A stretch of DNA of 64,000 nt from Parasedimentitalea marina (lineage in GTDB: Bacteria; Pseudomonadota; Alphaproteobacteria; Rhodobacterales; Rhodobacteraceae): positions 1,736,001 to 1,800,000 of the forward strand of contig NZ_CP033219.1 of the NCBI RefSeq assembly GCF_004006175.1, in the 5' to 3' direction. The notes under the pieces are model-generated. The model was not told the DNA's origin, searched no databases, and saw nothing but the letters and a program-made list of their open reading frames with translations. Shown here one piece after another: positions 25,600-34,841 of the stretch. The translations under genes and the position numbers were made by a program. Positions within the stretch are counted from its first letter, which is position 1; each line of letters begins with the position of its first letter.

Positions 25600-26382
25600 T
25601 TACATCCCGATTTCGTCGTCGACGCTACCTAGGTAGGCCTCGATAACTTTTTCATTGCTCTGGATTTCAGTGGGTGTGCCCTCGGCGATCTTCTCGCCAA
25701 AGTTTAGCACCACGATCCGGTCCGAAATGTTCATGACCGCTGGCATATCGTGTTCGACCAGCATGACGGTCACCCCACGCTCGTCTCGTACCGAACGAAC
25801 AAGCTCAACCATGCGCGTCGTTTCGTCATGGTTCATGCCGGCGAAAGGTTCATCCAGCAGCAACACTTTGGGATCGGTTGCCAATCCAATTGCAATGCCC
25901 AAGGCGCGCAGGTTGCCTTGCGGCAAATTGCTGGCCTGTTCATTGCTGATTCTGGACATGCCCAGAAACTCCAGCAACTCATCAGCAAATTGACCAAAGG
26001 CCGCGACATCTTCTTTTGCCGCCTTGCTGCCCCAGAAATATCCTGCAAGTGATGCCTTGGCGCGCAGGTGTTGGGCCAACACGACGCTTTCCCGCACCGT
26101 CATGCTTTTGAAGATTGTGGTTTCTTGGAACGTTCTGACCACACCCTTTCGGGCCACGACATGTGGTTTGAGATTTGAAATCCGTTCACCGTAATACAGA
26201 ACTTCGCCGGATGTAGTCGGCGTAAACGATGAGATCATCTTGAATAGTGTGGACTTCCCAGCACCGTTTGGCCCAATCACCGACAGGATTTCGTTTTCTT
26301 CCACGTCAAAGCTGATATCGTTATTTGCGGTCAGGCCACCATATTTTTTGGTGACATTATTAACCTGAAGAAGCGGGCTCAT
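25600..26382 (-). CDS. Branched-chain amino acid-type ABC transporter ATPase, LivG-like
   Basis: 260 residues. Walker A GPNGAGKSTLF, Walker B VLLLDEPFAGMNHDE and the LivG-type C-terminal LNFGEKIAEGTPTEI are clear. The signature motif is atypical: NLPQGNLRALGIA instead of the common LPYGxQRRLEIA, but the key G is kept. ATG overlaps the LivM stop (ATGA). It is the partner ATPase of LivF. Confidence 0.92.
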   Translation of the reverse strand: MSPLLQVNNVTKKYGGLTANNDISFDVEENEILSVIGPNGAGKSTLFKMISSFTPTTSGEVLYYGERISNLKPHVVARKGVVRTFQETTIFKSMTVRESVVLAQHLRAKASLAGYFWGSKAAKEDVAAFGQFADELLEFLGMSRISNEQASNLPQGNLRALGIAIGLATDPKVLLLDEPFAGMNHDETTRMVELVRSVRDERGVTVMLVEHDMPAVMNISDRIVVLNFGEKIAEGTPTEIQSNEKVIEAYLGSVDDEIGM

Positions 26383-27359
26383 TTGGATCCTCCTTTGCCG
26401 ATGCGCAAGCTCAGCAGGCCATTTGGCAAAAAGCGGATCACTGCGATCAGAATGGTCGAGTAGATCAACATTTGGTATTTGCCGAATTCAAACAGCAGAT
26501 CCCAACCGAAGTAGAGAACCAGCGTTCCGAGCATCGGGCCAAAGACATAGCCAAGCCCACCGAGGAAGCAGTTCAGCATAAAGTTGACCGAGTCTGCGAC
26601 CTGAAAGCTGGAGGGGTAAACTGACTGCGAGATGGACCCAAACATGGCCCCACCAAGACCGCCAAAGAAGCTGGAGATGGCAAAGATTACAACGCGGATA
26701 TAGGAGATATTGACCCCGATTGAGCTGGCCAATTCCTCGTTCTGTTGCATCGAACGACACAGATGTCCAAGGCGGGAATTCACTAACCGATAGAGTGCCA
26801 AATAAGTCACGATCATCAGGATGCAGGCGGAATAGTAGAAGGCCAGCTTTGTGTTCTCCATAGCGGCAAAATCCGGGATCAGCGGAATCCCGAACAGGGA
26901 CACGCCCGACGGCAGGGGAATAGACGAAATCCCTTTGGCCCCATTTGTGATTGGCAGCGCAAGTGCCGTCAGCGTCACGACCTGTGTAAGGACAAGTGTG
27001 ATCATCGCAAAATAGACGCCACGTAGACGCAGGATTGGCAGCCCGATAACGACGGCAACCAGGGCCGCAAACAACCCAGCCGCAGGAAGCGAAATCCAGA
27101 ATGACCACCCGGCTTTGACGACCAAAATGGCCGAGACATAGGCTCCGATAAGCGCAAATGCGCCTTGCCCAATGTTGATCCGGCCAATGTAGAATGTCAG
27201 CCAGACCCCGGCGCTTGCGATGGCCAAAAGGGCCACCGATGTTAGCGTAAAGTAGAAATCCCAACGCCCCGTCATACCGATCAATAGAGGCACTCCGGCA
27301 AAGATAGAAAAGAGGAATAATCCGACGCCTACCAGTTGCTTTGCAGAAAAGTTCATCAT
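26379..27359 (-). CDS. Branched-chain amino acid-type ABC transporter permease, LivM-like
   Basis: 326 residues with about eight to ten membrane helices. LivM features include SAGVWLTFYIGRINIGQGAF near residue 70 and the EAA-like loop LGHLCRSMQQNEELASSIGV (about residue 205). It forms the translocation pore with LivH. The start is one of two adjacent ATGs (27359 or 27356), 4 bases after LivH. Confidence 0.92.
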   Translation of the reverse strand: MMNFSAKQLVGVGLFLFSIFAGVPLLIGMTGRWDFYFTLTSVALLAIASAGVWLTFYIGRINIGQGAFALIGAYVSAILVVKAGWSFWISLPAAGLFAALVAVVIGLPILRLRGVYFAMITLVLTQVVTLTALALPITNGAKGISSIPLPSGVSLFGIPLIPDFAAMENTKLAFYYSACILMIVTYLALYRLVNSRLGHLCRSMQQNEELASSIGVNISYIRVVIFAISSFFGGLGGAMFGSISQSVYPSSFQVADSVNFMLNCFLGGLGYVFGPMLGTLVLYFGWDLLFEFGKYQMLIYSTILIAVIRFLPNGLLSLRIGKGGSK

Positions 27360-27363
27360 CAGT

Positions 27364-28233
27364 TCAACCCCACGGCTTGCCCATCAAGCCCTGAGGCCGG
27401 ATGGTTAGGAAAATCATCAACGAGACGAAGATCAGCAGGTAAGTGATGTCGCCATATTGCGACAGCACTGCGAGTCCGATGGCTTCCATAAACCCAAGGA
27501 TGACACCCCCCCAAATTGCGCCAGAAATCACACCGGCACCGCCGATCATCACCATCATAAACGCCTTGATAGACGTAGGTCCGCCCATGCCAAGGTTCAC
27601 ACCAGTGATAGTAACCAACAAGCCACCGACAAGGCCTGCAAGCATCGCACCAAGCGCAAAGCCGATCATGGAATAGCGGTCAACATTTACACCCATCAAC
27701 TGGGCTGCGACCCGGTCCTGTGCTAATGCACGCAGGGCGCGACCCGTTTTTGTATATTGCATTAGACCGATAAATGCGGCGATCGATAGGACCGCAAGGC
27801 CGCAGATTAGAATACGGTCGTAGGGCATGATCAGCCGGAAATCATAATTGAACACACCTTCGACGATTTTCGGAACGCCACGCTGTTTTTCGCCAAAGAC
27901 CAATAAGATCACCGCATCCAAAAAGAACGCAATACCTGCGGCCAAAAGCATAGTGCTTTCATCACGGGCGGATCCTTTGATCACCGGAGCAAAAAGAAAT
28001 TTCTCTATCAGCGCCCCCAAGATGGCCAGGGTTACACAGGACATGACGAGGGCCAAAACGAATGGCACTCCCCACTGGCCGTAGAATGTGTATGTGACGA
28101 AACCGCCAATCACATACATCTGGCCATGAGCAAAATTGAGGACATTCATCAGGGCAAAGATCAGGGTCAAACCAAGCGCGATCATCGCGTATTGGGACCC
28201 CAGATAGACGCCATTGGCCAATATTTGTTCCAT
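27364..28233 (-). CDS. Branched-chain amino acid-type ABC transporter permease, LivH-like
   Basis: 289 residues from ATG 28233 (MEQILANGVYLGSQYAMIAL), the usual LivH start; a longer upstream frame has a non-membrane, low-quality extension. Typical LivH motifs: ALGLTLIFALMNVLNFAHGQ, the EAA loop RALRALAQDRVAAQLMGVNV, and the end TIRPQGLMGKPWG. It partners with LivM. Confidence 0.92.
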   Translation of the reverse strand: MEQILANGVYLGSQYAMIALGLTLIFALMNVLNFAHGQMYVIGGFVTYTFYGQWGVPFVLALVMSCVTLAILGALIEKFLFAPVIKGSARDESTMLLAAGIAFFLDAVILLVFGEKQRGVPKIVEGVFNYDFRLIMPYDRILICGLAVLSIAAFIGLMQYTKTGRALRALAQDRVAAQLMGVNVDRYSMIGFALGAMLAGLVGGLLVTITGVNLGMGGPTSIKAFMMVMIGGAGVISGAIWGGVILGFMEAIGLAVLSQYGDITYLLIFVSLMIFLTIRPQGLMGKPWG

Positions 28234-28318
28234 GAGGGTTTTCTTTCTTGGAAAGGCCCCAGGCCACTTGAGCCCGGGGAATTTCTGCTTAGGACGAGCC
28301 AAAAGCAGTCAGGGGAAT

Positions 28319-29506
28319 TCAGTCGACCTCAGCTACGAACAGCGTCTGGAAGGCTCCGTCCTGATAGACATTTACCACAAGTGGTACAGCAACTTGGCGA
28401 CGCTGCCCGAACGAGGCCATACCTACATAACGCAGCTTTGCATCGCCGTTCATATAAGGATTTGGCGCTTCAAACGTGTCCATCGTCGTTTGGAACGCCG
28501 CCACGTCATCTATTGCCGAAGGATCAGCCTTAAGCGTCTCAAGAATGTATTCCAGGGCATAGACTTTGGTGTTGGACTCGTCGTTATACTCGCCAAACAT
28601 GTCTGTGTAGCGCTGGACGAATTCGGTCATCATTGGCGAAGCGAGCTCTGGGGTGGATGCGCCACCCACAGAAATGAACCCATTTGCCAGATTACCAGCG
28701 CCTTCGGCCAGAACACCAGCATCCTGTGCTGTTTCTGTCGAAATTACACCTTGAAAGCCCAATTCCCGAGCGGAGCGGATAAGTTGCGGCGCGTTAGCAG
28801 GCGAAACACCAGACAACACAAGAAGGTCTGGTCGCGTTCGCATGACTGGCGTCAAAACAGGCGTAAAGTCTGTGGTGTCGACTTGATAAGTCACATTGGA
28901 AGAAACAACTTCCAAACCCAGAGCTTCTGCTGCCGCTATCCCGCCATCTCGTTGGGTGAGCGGATCGGATTCATTGGCGGCAATGAAGGCTACGGTTTTT
29001 ACACCCTTTTCAGCCATCAAGTAATTGTAGATCGCAGGACCGGACTGGTAATTCGCGACCATGCCAAGAACTGCGTTAGAAGCAGGCGCCTGATACAACT
29101 CTTTAGGGAAAGCGTAAGGAAAATACATGATCCCGTTGGTCTCTGCCACGGGCCGCACGGCAGCAGCGCCGTCATCGACGTTCGGACCCACAACATAGTG
29201 GATACCCTCCTGAGCCATCTTCTCCATGCCTGCAATCGCACGCTTGGGGTCTTTCTGATCGTCGAAAGACACAATTTCGATGTCATATGCCGTGCCGTCA
29301 ATCGTGTAACCGCCGGTTTCGTTAATCCAAGCAGCCCGTGTTTCCATAGAGCGTTGATTTGAGATACCCCAAGCCGCTGCGGGACCACTGGTCACACCAA
29401 CAAAACCGATTTTCAGAACTGGATTTTCCGCAAAGGCCACTGTGGCCTGAAACGTGGTGAGGGTAACGGCCGTCAGAGCGACTTTCATTAGTGTTCTACG
29501 TTGCAT
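28319..29506 (-). CDS. ABC transporter substrate-binding protein, HAAT/urea-amide family
   Basis: 395 residues. The signal peptide MQRRTLMKVALTAVTLTTFQ with a VAFA-type cleavage site is followed by a type I periplasmic binding fold (LKIGFVGVTSGPAAAWG, VSFDDQKDPKRAIAGMEKM). It is the receptor of the Liv-type transporter and the first gene of the operon, with an 85-base gap to LivH. The neighbouring racemase suggests a hydantoin, allantoin or D-amino-acid related ligand. This is inference. Confidence 0.9.
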   Translation of the reverse strand: MQRRTLMKVALTAVTLTTFQATVAFAENPVLKIGFVGVTSGPAAAWGISNQRSMETRAAWINETGGYTIDGTAYDIEIVSFDDQKDPKRAIAGMEKMAQEGIHYVVGPNVDDGAAAVRPVAETNGIMYFPYAFPKELYQAPASNAVLGMVANYQSGPAIYNYLMAEKGVKTVAFIAANESDPLTQRDGGIAAAEALGLEVVSSNVTYQVDTTDFTPVLTPVMRTRPDLLVLSGVSPANAPQLIRSARELGFQGVISTETAQDAGVLAEGAGNLANGFISVGGASTPELASPMMTEFVQRYTDMFGEYNDESNTKVYALEYILETLKADPSAIDDVAAFQTTMDTFEAPNPYMNGDAKLRYVGMASFGQRRQVAVPLVVNVYQDGAFQTLFVAEVD

Positions 29507-29738
29507 TTTTTACTCCCGTTGAATTCGTTGTTGGCGTCTTTGGTGTCCTTATTGGCAGGCAGTCTAATGAGCGCATCATACATGCCGCGACACTAGATTG
29601 CCGATTGTTAACAATTTTTGTCAACACTTTTTTAAAATATTATCAACGATGCCTCTATTTTCCCCATACACTGATCGTAGTTTAAGCGGTATCATGCACC
29701 ACCCACTGCCAAACTAATCAGTCTCGAAAGGTCTCAAT

Positions 29739-30458
29739 GTGAGCATCAAATCTCCGGTAAAAACTTCAGGCGAAACGATTTATTCATCTGAACCAGACGA
29801 GAATTTGATCGTTGAACGCATCTACAAGGCTGTCATGGAGCAACAGTTGGCACCCAACACTAAGCTGAGCGAAGCGCGACTTTGCGAGACCTTCGGCGTT
29901 GGACGCATGCGTGTTCGGCGGGCGCTTTTGCTGCTTTCTAGTCAGGGAATTATCGACTTACATTCAAACCGCGGCGCATATGTCGCCTGTCCGGACAAGT
30001 CCGAGGCAAAGGATGTTTTTGACGCTCGATTGTTGATTGAGCCACCACTTGTTCGGCAGTTAGCCCAAGCCCCGAGTGAAGCTAGTTTGGCACTTCTCGC
30101 CGACCACATCGAACTTGAAGATGCTGCGCGCAGAGAGAACGAGCGTACGGAAGTCATTCGTCTGTCCGGTGAGTTTCACACCAAGCTCGCCCAAGCGATT
30201 GGAAACAAATCCATTTCAAGGATGATGCGGGAGCTGGTAACTCGTACGTCCCTGATTGTGGGCTTATTTGGATCATCAGAAAACGCGAGCTGTCCTGACG
30301 ACGAACATACCAAGATCCTGAATGCGATTCAATCTCGAGATCCAGAACGGGCTGAAGAGCTTCTGATATCCCACCTGAATCATATCCAAAGCGGTCTCGA
30401 CATGGATGCAAAACAGCAACCTCAGGATGATCTGGTGTCTATTCTGGGCTCAACTTGA
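29739..30458 (+). CDS. GntR-family regulator with FCD ligand domain
   Basis: 239 residues from GTG 29739 (the only in-frame start near an AAGG site). The N-terminal wHTH is TKLSEARLCETFGVGRMRVR followed by RALLLLSSQGIIDLHSNRGA. The C-terminal FCD domain has the metal-binding His in SGEFHTKLAQAIGN and SHLNHIQSGLD. It is divergent from the ABC receptor gene, separated by about 230 bases, and most likely regulates that uptake operon in response to its substrate. Confidence 0.88.
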   Translation: MSIKSPVKTSGETIYSSEPDENLIVERIYKAVMEQQLAPNTKLSEARLCETFGVGRMRVRRALLLLSSQGIIDLHSNRGAYVACPDKSEAKDVFDARLLIEPPLVRQLAQAPSEASLALLADHIELEDAARRENERTEVIRLSGEFHTKLAQAIGNKSISRMMRELVTRTSLIVGLFGSSENASCPDDEHTKILNAIQSRDPERAEELLISHLNHIQSGLDMDAKQQPQDDLVSILGST

Positions 30459-30970
30459 TTGAGTTGAGCGTGTCGAACCTGAGATTTTAAGCGGCCCAAG
30501 CCGCACCAGAAAGTGAATGCTTTTGAGTTGACTTCAGTGGGACTGCAATTTCTTTCCAATTTCGCTGACAGCGTTAATATAGAGTTCATGTTAGCGGGGC
30601 GGTTTCTGTCATTCGCTGCGCCGTCCACGAATGTCGACTCATGGCCGTTCGCGCCATTTCAGCGCGTCTTGGGGTCAGACTTTGCAGAGGTCAATAACTG
30701 CGCATAACTGCCGTTGGTGGTGATCGCGTCTAATGGCCGGTTCCAGCCCAAAGCAGACTTGTTACCTACCACTAGATCAACTGGTTCGCTCATGCAGAAA
30801 AGGGTGGGTTGGCTAGATCAAGTGGGATGAAACCCAGCTGACATCAGACTGCCACGCCCTCAGGATTGTCCAAACATATTGCGCCACCTATTAAATTGAC
30901 TATTTCTGTCGGAAATGTTTAGTGCATCCTGCCGACATCTTTTCGGCACACTCAAATTCTGGAGAGACCC
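30459..30970. other. Intergenic stretch with dispersed repeat
   Basis: About 510 bases; no gene is supported. It contains a repeat-family copy at 30678-30758 and then the leader region of the metal-chelate ABC operon. A GGAGAG ribosome binding site lies just before 30971. Confidence 0.55.
30678..30758 (+). repeat. Dispersed intergenic repeat, copy at 30.7 kb
   Basis: Contains GACTTTGCAGAGGTC, then CTGCGCATAACTGCCGTTGG, then CGCGTCTAATGGCCGGTTCC and AGCCCAAAGCAGAC. The same blocks in the same order occur at 48.46 and 61.99 kb, with shorter versions elsewhere. Confidence 0.7.
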
Positions 30971-32122
30971 ATGAAAGTCAGTTCACTGGCACGGGGTCTT
31001 TGCTCCGCCACCGCCGCCACCGCGATTTCATTCGCGTCAGCCACGATCGCACCCGCAGAGACAATTACCGTCACAGACATCGCCGGGCGCACCGTCGAAG
31101 TCGAGAAAAACCCGTCCAAAGTCGTCATTGGCGAAGGTCGCATGATCTACTCGATCGGGCTTTTAGACCAAGACAACCCTTTTCAGCGCATCGTTGGCTG
31201 GAAAGATGACATGGTCAAATATGACCCTGACGCCTATCGCAAATATCGGGCCGCGTTTCCACAGGCAACAGATATTCCTTCCTTCGGCAGCCCGTATGCG
31301 GATGAATGGAACCTCGAGTCCGTGATCTCTCTGGGCACTGAAGTTGTGCTGATGAACCTCGGCAACCTGCTCAAAGCGCAGGAAAGCGGCATCATTGAAA
31401 AGCTTGAAGAAGCAGGCGTGGCAACAGTCTTTGTCGATTTCCGCCAAGACCCAACCCAGAACACCATTCCAAGTGTGCAGCTGCTGGGCCGCATTTTCGA
31501 CAAGCGTGAAGAGGCCGATGCCTTCTCTGACTATTATCAGTCGCAAATGAAGCTGATCTACTCTCGCGTAAACAGCATTCCAATCGAAGAACGCCCTATT
31601 GTGTTCATCGAACGCGCAGCCGGATACAATCCGGACAAATGCTGTAACACATTTGGTGCTGCCAACATGGGGCGCCTTGTTGATCTCGCTGGTGGCCGTA
31701 ACTGGGGCTCGTTCAAAACACCTGGCTTCTCAGCTAAAGTGAGCCTTGAAGCACTGTTTGCGGATGACCCAGAAGTCATCATCGGCACTGGTGCTAACTG
31801 GGCCGAAGCCAACCCCGCCACAGCAGCTGTGCTGTTTGGCTACGAAGCTGATGAAGCGGCGGTACAAGAACGTCTCAGTGCGTTGGCATCTCGCGAAGGC
31901 TGGGGGGAATTACAGGCGGTGAAAAACAGTCGGTTCCATTCAATCTATCACCAGTTTTACAACAGCCCATATCACTTCGTAGCCATGCAATCCTTTGCTA
32001 AGTGGCTGCACCCAGAGCTGTTTGAAGATGTTGATCCAGAAGCCACAATGGTCGAACTTCACGACAAGTTCCTGCCGATTAGCTATTCAGGTGTGTTTTG
32101 GGGCAGCTTGGACGCCAAGTAA
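30971..32122 (+). CDS. Metal-chelate-type ABC transporter substrate-binding protein
   Basis: 383 residues. The signal peptide ends around ATIAPAE (residue about 35). The mature part starts ITVTDIAGRTVEVEKNPSKV, as in FecB/BtuF-type (cluster A-II) receptors. Unusual cysteines occur in YNPDKCCNTFGAANMG. It is the first gene of a four-gene set with a FecCD permease, an ATPase and a methyltransferase. The ligand could be a siderophore, another metallophore or a corrinoid. No outer-membrane receptor is in the window. Confidence 0.85.
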   Translation: MKVSSLARGLCSATAATAISFASATIAPAETITVTDIAGRTVEVEKNPSKVVIGEGRMIYSIGLLDQDNPFQRIVGWKDDMVKYDPDAYRKYRAAFPQATDIPSFGSPYADEWNLESVISLGTEVVLMNLGNLLKAQESGIIEKLEEAGVATVFVDFRQDPTQNTIPSVQLLGRIFDKREEADAFSDYYQSQMKLIYSRVNSIPIEERPIVFIERAAGYNPDKCCNTFGAANMGRLVDLAGGRNWGSFKTPGFSAKVSLEALFADDPEVIIGTGANWAEANPATAAVLFGYEADEAAVQERLSALASREGWGELQAVKNSRFHSIYHQFYNSPYHFVAMQSFAKWLHPELFEDVDPEATMVELHDKFLPISYSGVFWGSLDAK

Positions 32123-32135
32123 GCCAGACTTTCTT

Positions 32136-32164
32136 AAGGCCTCGCCCCGCGGCGGGGCCTTTCG
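32136..32164 (+). terminator. GC-rich hairpin between receptor and permease genes
   Basis: GCCCCG-CGG-CGGGGC (32144-32158) with outer AAGG/CCTT pairing, followed by TTTCG. It lies between the receptor and permease genes of one operon, so partial termination or mRNA stabilisation that raises receptor over permease levels is likely. Confidence 0.6.
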
Positions 32165-32185
32165 CACTTTCAAGGACACATATCT

Positions 32186-33247
32186 ATGTCAGCTAACGTG
32201 AACGCCGCCGGGATGCGGCAAACCTATAGTGCGCAAGTCCGGCGGCGCTATGCAATGATTGCCATCGTCACCGGGTTACTGTTTGCCAGCTTCCTGCTTG
32301 ATGTTAGCACTGGTCCGGGCCACTACCCGTTGTCGACTGTGGTTGACGTCTTTATGGACCCGCTGTCACACGGCGTGCGTCTGAAAGTCATCATTTGGGA
32401 CTACCGCCTGCCGGTGGCAGTAACAGCGGTTCTCGTTGGTGCCTTGCTGGCAGTTGCCGGTGCCCAGATGCAGACCATTCTAAACAATCCTCTGGCGGAG
32501 CCATTCACGTTGGGTGTGTCAGCGGCGGCCAGCTTTGGCGCCTCACTCGCGATTGTTCTGGGGTTCAGCGTGATCCCCGCAATTGGTGGTTTGCTAGTTT
32601 CTGTAAACGCCTTTGTGTTTGCGCTGGCCACCTGTGGGTTCATCCTGTTTGCCACGCGCCTCAAGGGGGTGGGATCCGAGACGATGATCCTGTTTGGGAT
32701 CGCGATTTTCTTCACCTTCTCGGCGCTGTTGGCTTTGATGCAATACATGGCCTCCGAAGATCAAATCTCGCGCATCGTGTTCTGGATGATGGGCTCGTTG
32801 AGCCGGGCAAGTTGGGAAAAAATTGCACTGGGTTCAATCCTATTGGGCGTCACCATCCCGTTTAGCTTGTTGCGCACATGGCCAATGACGGCCCTGCGTA
32901 TGGGCGAAACAACGGCCGAAAGCATGGGTGTGGATGTTGGGCGCCTGCGGATTGAAATGTTGATCTGTGTCTCACTGCTGGCGGCCACCGCTGTGTCTTT
33001 TGTTGGCACCGTTGGATTTGTAGGGCTGGTAGGCCCACATATTGCACGTTTGTTGGTGGGAGAGGACCAGCGGTTTTTCATCCCCCTTTCCGCGCTTGTG
33101 GGTGCACTGGTGCTCTCACTCACATCGCTGATTTCGAAATCAATTACACCCGGCATCATCTATCCAATCGGCATCATCACATCGCTGATTGGCGTGCCGG
33201 TATTTGTGTCGATCATTCTGAGTACACGGCGGGAGAAACTGACATGA
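32186..33247 (+). CDS. FecCD-family ABC transporter permease
   Basis: 353 residues, about nine to ten membrane helices. FecCD signatures: RLPVAVTAVLVGALLAVAGA followed by QMQTILNNPLAEPFTLGVSA, and the C-terminal FVGTVGFVGLVGPHIARLLV. It transports iron-chelate, heme or cobalamin-type ligands. ATG 32186 follows AGGACA; its stop overlaps the ATPase start (ATGA). Confidence 0.92.
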   Translation: MSANVNAAGMRQTYSAQVRRRYAMIAIVTGLLFASFLLDVSTGPGHYPLSTVVDVFMDPLSHGVRLKVIIWDYRLPVAVTAVLVGALLAVAGAQMQTILNNPLAEPFTLGVSAAASFGASLAIVLGFSVIPAIGGLLVSVNAFVFALATCGFILFATRLKGVGSETMILFGIAIFFTFSALLALMQYMASEDQISRIVFWMMGSLSRASWEKIALGSILLGVTIPFSLLRTWPMTALRMGETTAESMGVDVGRLRIEMLICVSLLAATAVSFVGTVGFVGLVGPHIARLLVGEDQRFFIPLSALVGALVLSLTSLISKSITPGIIYPIGIITSLIGVPVFVSIILSTRREKLT

Positions 33248-34017
33248 CCTTACATATTGAACATCTGGCGGCCGGGTATGGGCGTCGCAAAGTTTTGCAA
33301 GACGTCAATGTTCCGCAGATCGAAAGTGGCGATTTTGTTGGGCTAATCGGGCCCAATGCCTCGGGGAAATCGACACTGTTCAAAACTATTGCCGGGCTTA
33401 TTGCCCCCATGTGCGGCAGCATCTCTCTTGCAGGTGATGACATCACTCATTTGCGTCGCCGAGACCGGGCGCACCGTATTGCATACATGCCGCAAGCGTT
33501 TGGCTGTAATGCTCTGCTGACGGTGTTTGAAACGGTGCTTTTGGCGCTCAAGCAAACCGGAGGCTGGCGGGTGCAAAGTGATAATTTGGACCGGGTGTCT
33601 GACACTCTGGCCGCGCTTGAGTTGGGCCACTTGTCAGAGCGAGGCATCGCCGATCTCAGCGGTGGACAGGCACAGATGGTGGCGGTGGCGCAAACCTTGG
33701 TGCGCGCGCCAGAAGTAGTCTTGTTGGATGAACCCACAAGTGCGTTGGATCTACATCACCAATTGTCGATCATGACCTCGGTGAAGAATGAAGCTGGGCG
33801 TCGAAAACCGGTGGTTATTGCAGCGCTTCATGATCTGAATTTGGCCGCAAAATTCTGCAACCGACTAATCCTGCTGCGAGACGGAAAAATCTTGGCCGAC
33901 GGTGTGCCTCAGGATATCCTGGCGCGGCCAGAGATCGGCGAAACCTACAATGTCGTGACTGATCTGGAGCGTACAAAACGGGGTGCCCTGTATGTCGATG
34001 CCAGGCTCAGCGCATGA
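33244..34017 (+). CDS. FepC/BtuD-type ABC transporter ATPase
   Basis: 257 residues. Walker A GPNASGKSTLF (about 36-46), signature LSGGQAQMVAVAQTLV, Walker B VVLLDEPTSALDLHHQ and the His-loop AALHDLNLA are all present. It drives the adjacent FecCD permease. It is coupled to both neighbours by ATGA overlaps. Confidence 0.93.
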   Translation: MTLHIEHLAAGYGRRKVLQDVNVPQIESGDFVGLIGPNASGKSTLFKTIAGLIAPMCGSISLAGDDITHLRRRDRAHRIAYMPQAFGCNALLTVFETVLLALKQTGGWRVQSDNLDRVSDTLAALELGHLSERGIADLSGGQAQMVAVAQTLVRAPEVVLLDEPTSALDLHHQLSIMTSVKNEAGRRKPVVIAALHDLNLAAKFCNRLILLRDGKILADGVPQDILARPEIGETYNVVTDLERTKRGALYVDARLSA

Positions 34018-34841
34018 CACAGCAGGTCTCAAATGCCCGAAATACAGATGCACAAACTCACGTTGCCAATTTTGACCTAAAGGAAGAAATTCGCGCATAT
34101 TGGTCAGATCGCGCCGAGCGGTTTGACGAAAGTGCATCCCACCACATTGAAGCAACATACGGCGTGCCTGAGTGGCACAAAATGTTGCGCCGTGCTTTTG
34201 GCTTGGCCGCTCATCAAGACTTGCAAGGCGCGTCGGTGTTGGACATCGCATGCGGCACAGGGGAAGTCAGCCGGGTGTTGTGTGATTTCGGTGCCGCCGT
34301 GACGGGTCTTGATTTCTCCGACGCTATGCACGCCAAATCACGCGCCAAGCTTGAGAACCAAAACTGGCAGGCGCTGACATGTGACGCCGAGCACCTTGTC
34401 GGCGTCCCCGACAACAGCTTTGATTTTGCAATTACCCGGCATTTGGTCTGGACACTGACGGACCGCAATGCTGCATTTTCTGAATGGGAGCGGGTTCTGA
34501 AACCGGGCGGAAAGATATTGATTATCGACGGAAATTTTTCCAAAAACCGAGGTTTGGTCCAGCGGTGCAAGTGGTGGGTTGCCAGCTTGCTTGAGGACCC
34601 AGAGCCGCGGTCCCCTGAAGAAATGCACCGTCACCAGCACATCCTTAGTCGCTTACCTTTTCGCGACGGGCTTGTTTCCAAGAACTTGACAGCGGACTTG
34701 GAAAAAGCCGGTTTTATTGGCTGTAGAAACATCAGTGTGAAAGGTCTCTATCGGGCGGGTATGCGAGGTTGGCCGTTGCCAACAAGGCTGCGCCAAACGT
34801 CAGCCAATCGGTTCGCATTAATCGGCAACAAGCAGTCTTAA
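34014..34841 (+). CDS. Class I SAM-dependent methyltransferase linked to metal-chelate ABC operon
   Basis: 275 residues. The SAM motif I is VLDIACGTGEVSRVL (about residues 76-90), followed by VTGLDFSDAMH (motif post-I) and a Methyltransf_11-type core (FDFAITRHLVWTLTDRN, VLKPGGKILIIDG). ATG overlaps the ATPase stop, so it is co-translated with the transporter. Methylation of the imported chelate, a metal(loid) or a metallophore precursor is plausible. The substrate is unknown. Confidence 0.85.
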   Translation: MTQQVSNARNTDAQTHVANFDLKEEIRAYWSDRAERFDESASHHIEATYGVPEWHKMLRRAFGLAAHQDLQGASVLDIACGTGEVSRVLCDFGAAVTGLDFSDAMHAKSRAKLENQNWQALTCDAEHLVGVPDNSFDFAITRHLVWTLTDRNAAFSEWERVLKPGGKILIIDGNFSKNRGLVQRCKWWVASLLEDPEPRSPEEMHRHQHILSRLPFRDGLVSKNLTADLEKAGFIGCRNISVKGLYRAGMRGWPLPTRLRQTSANRFALIGNKQS

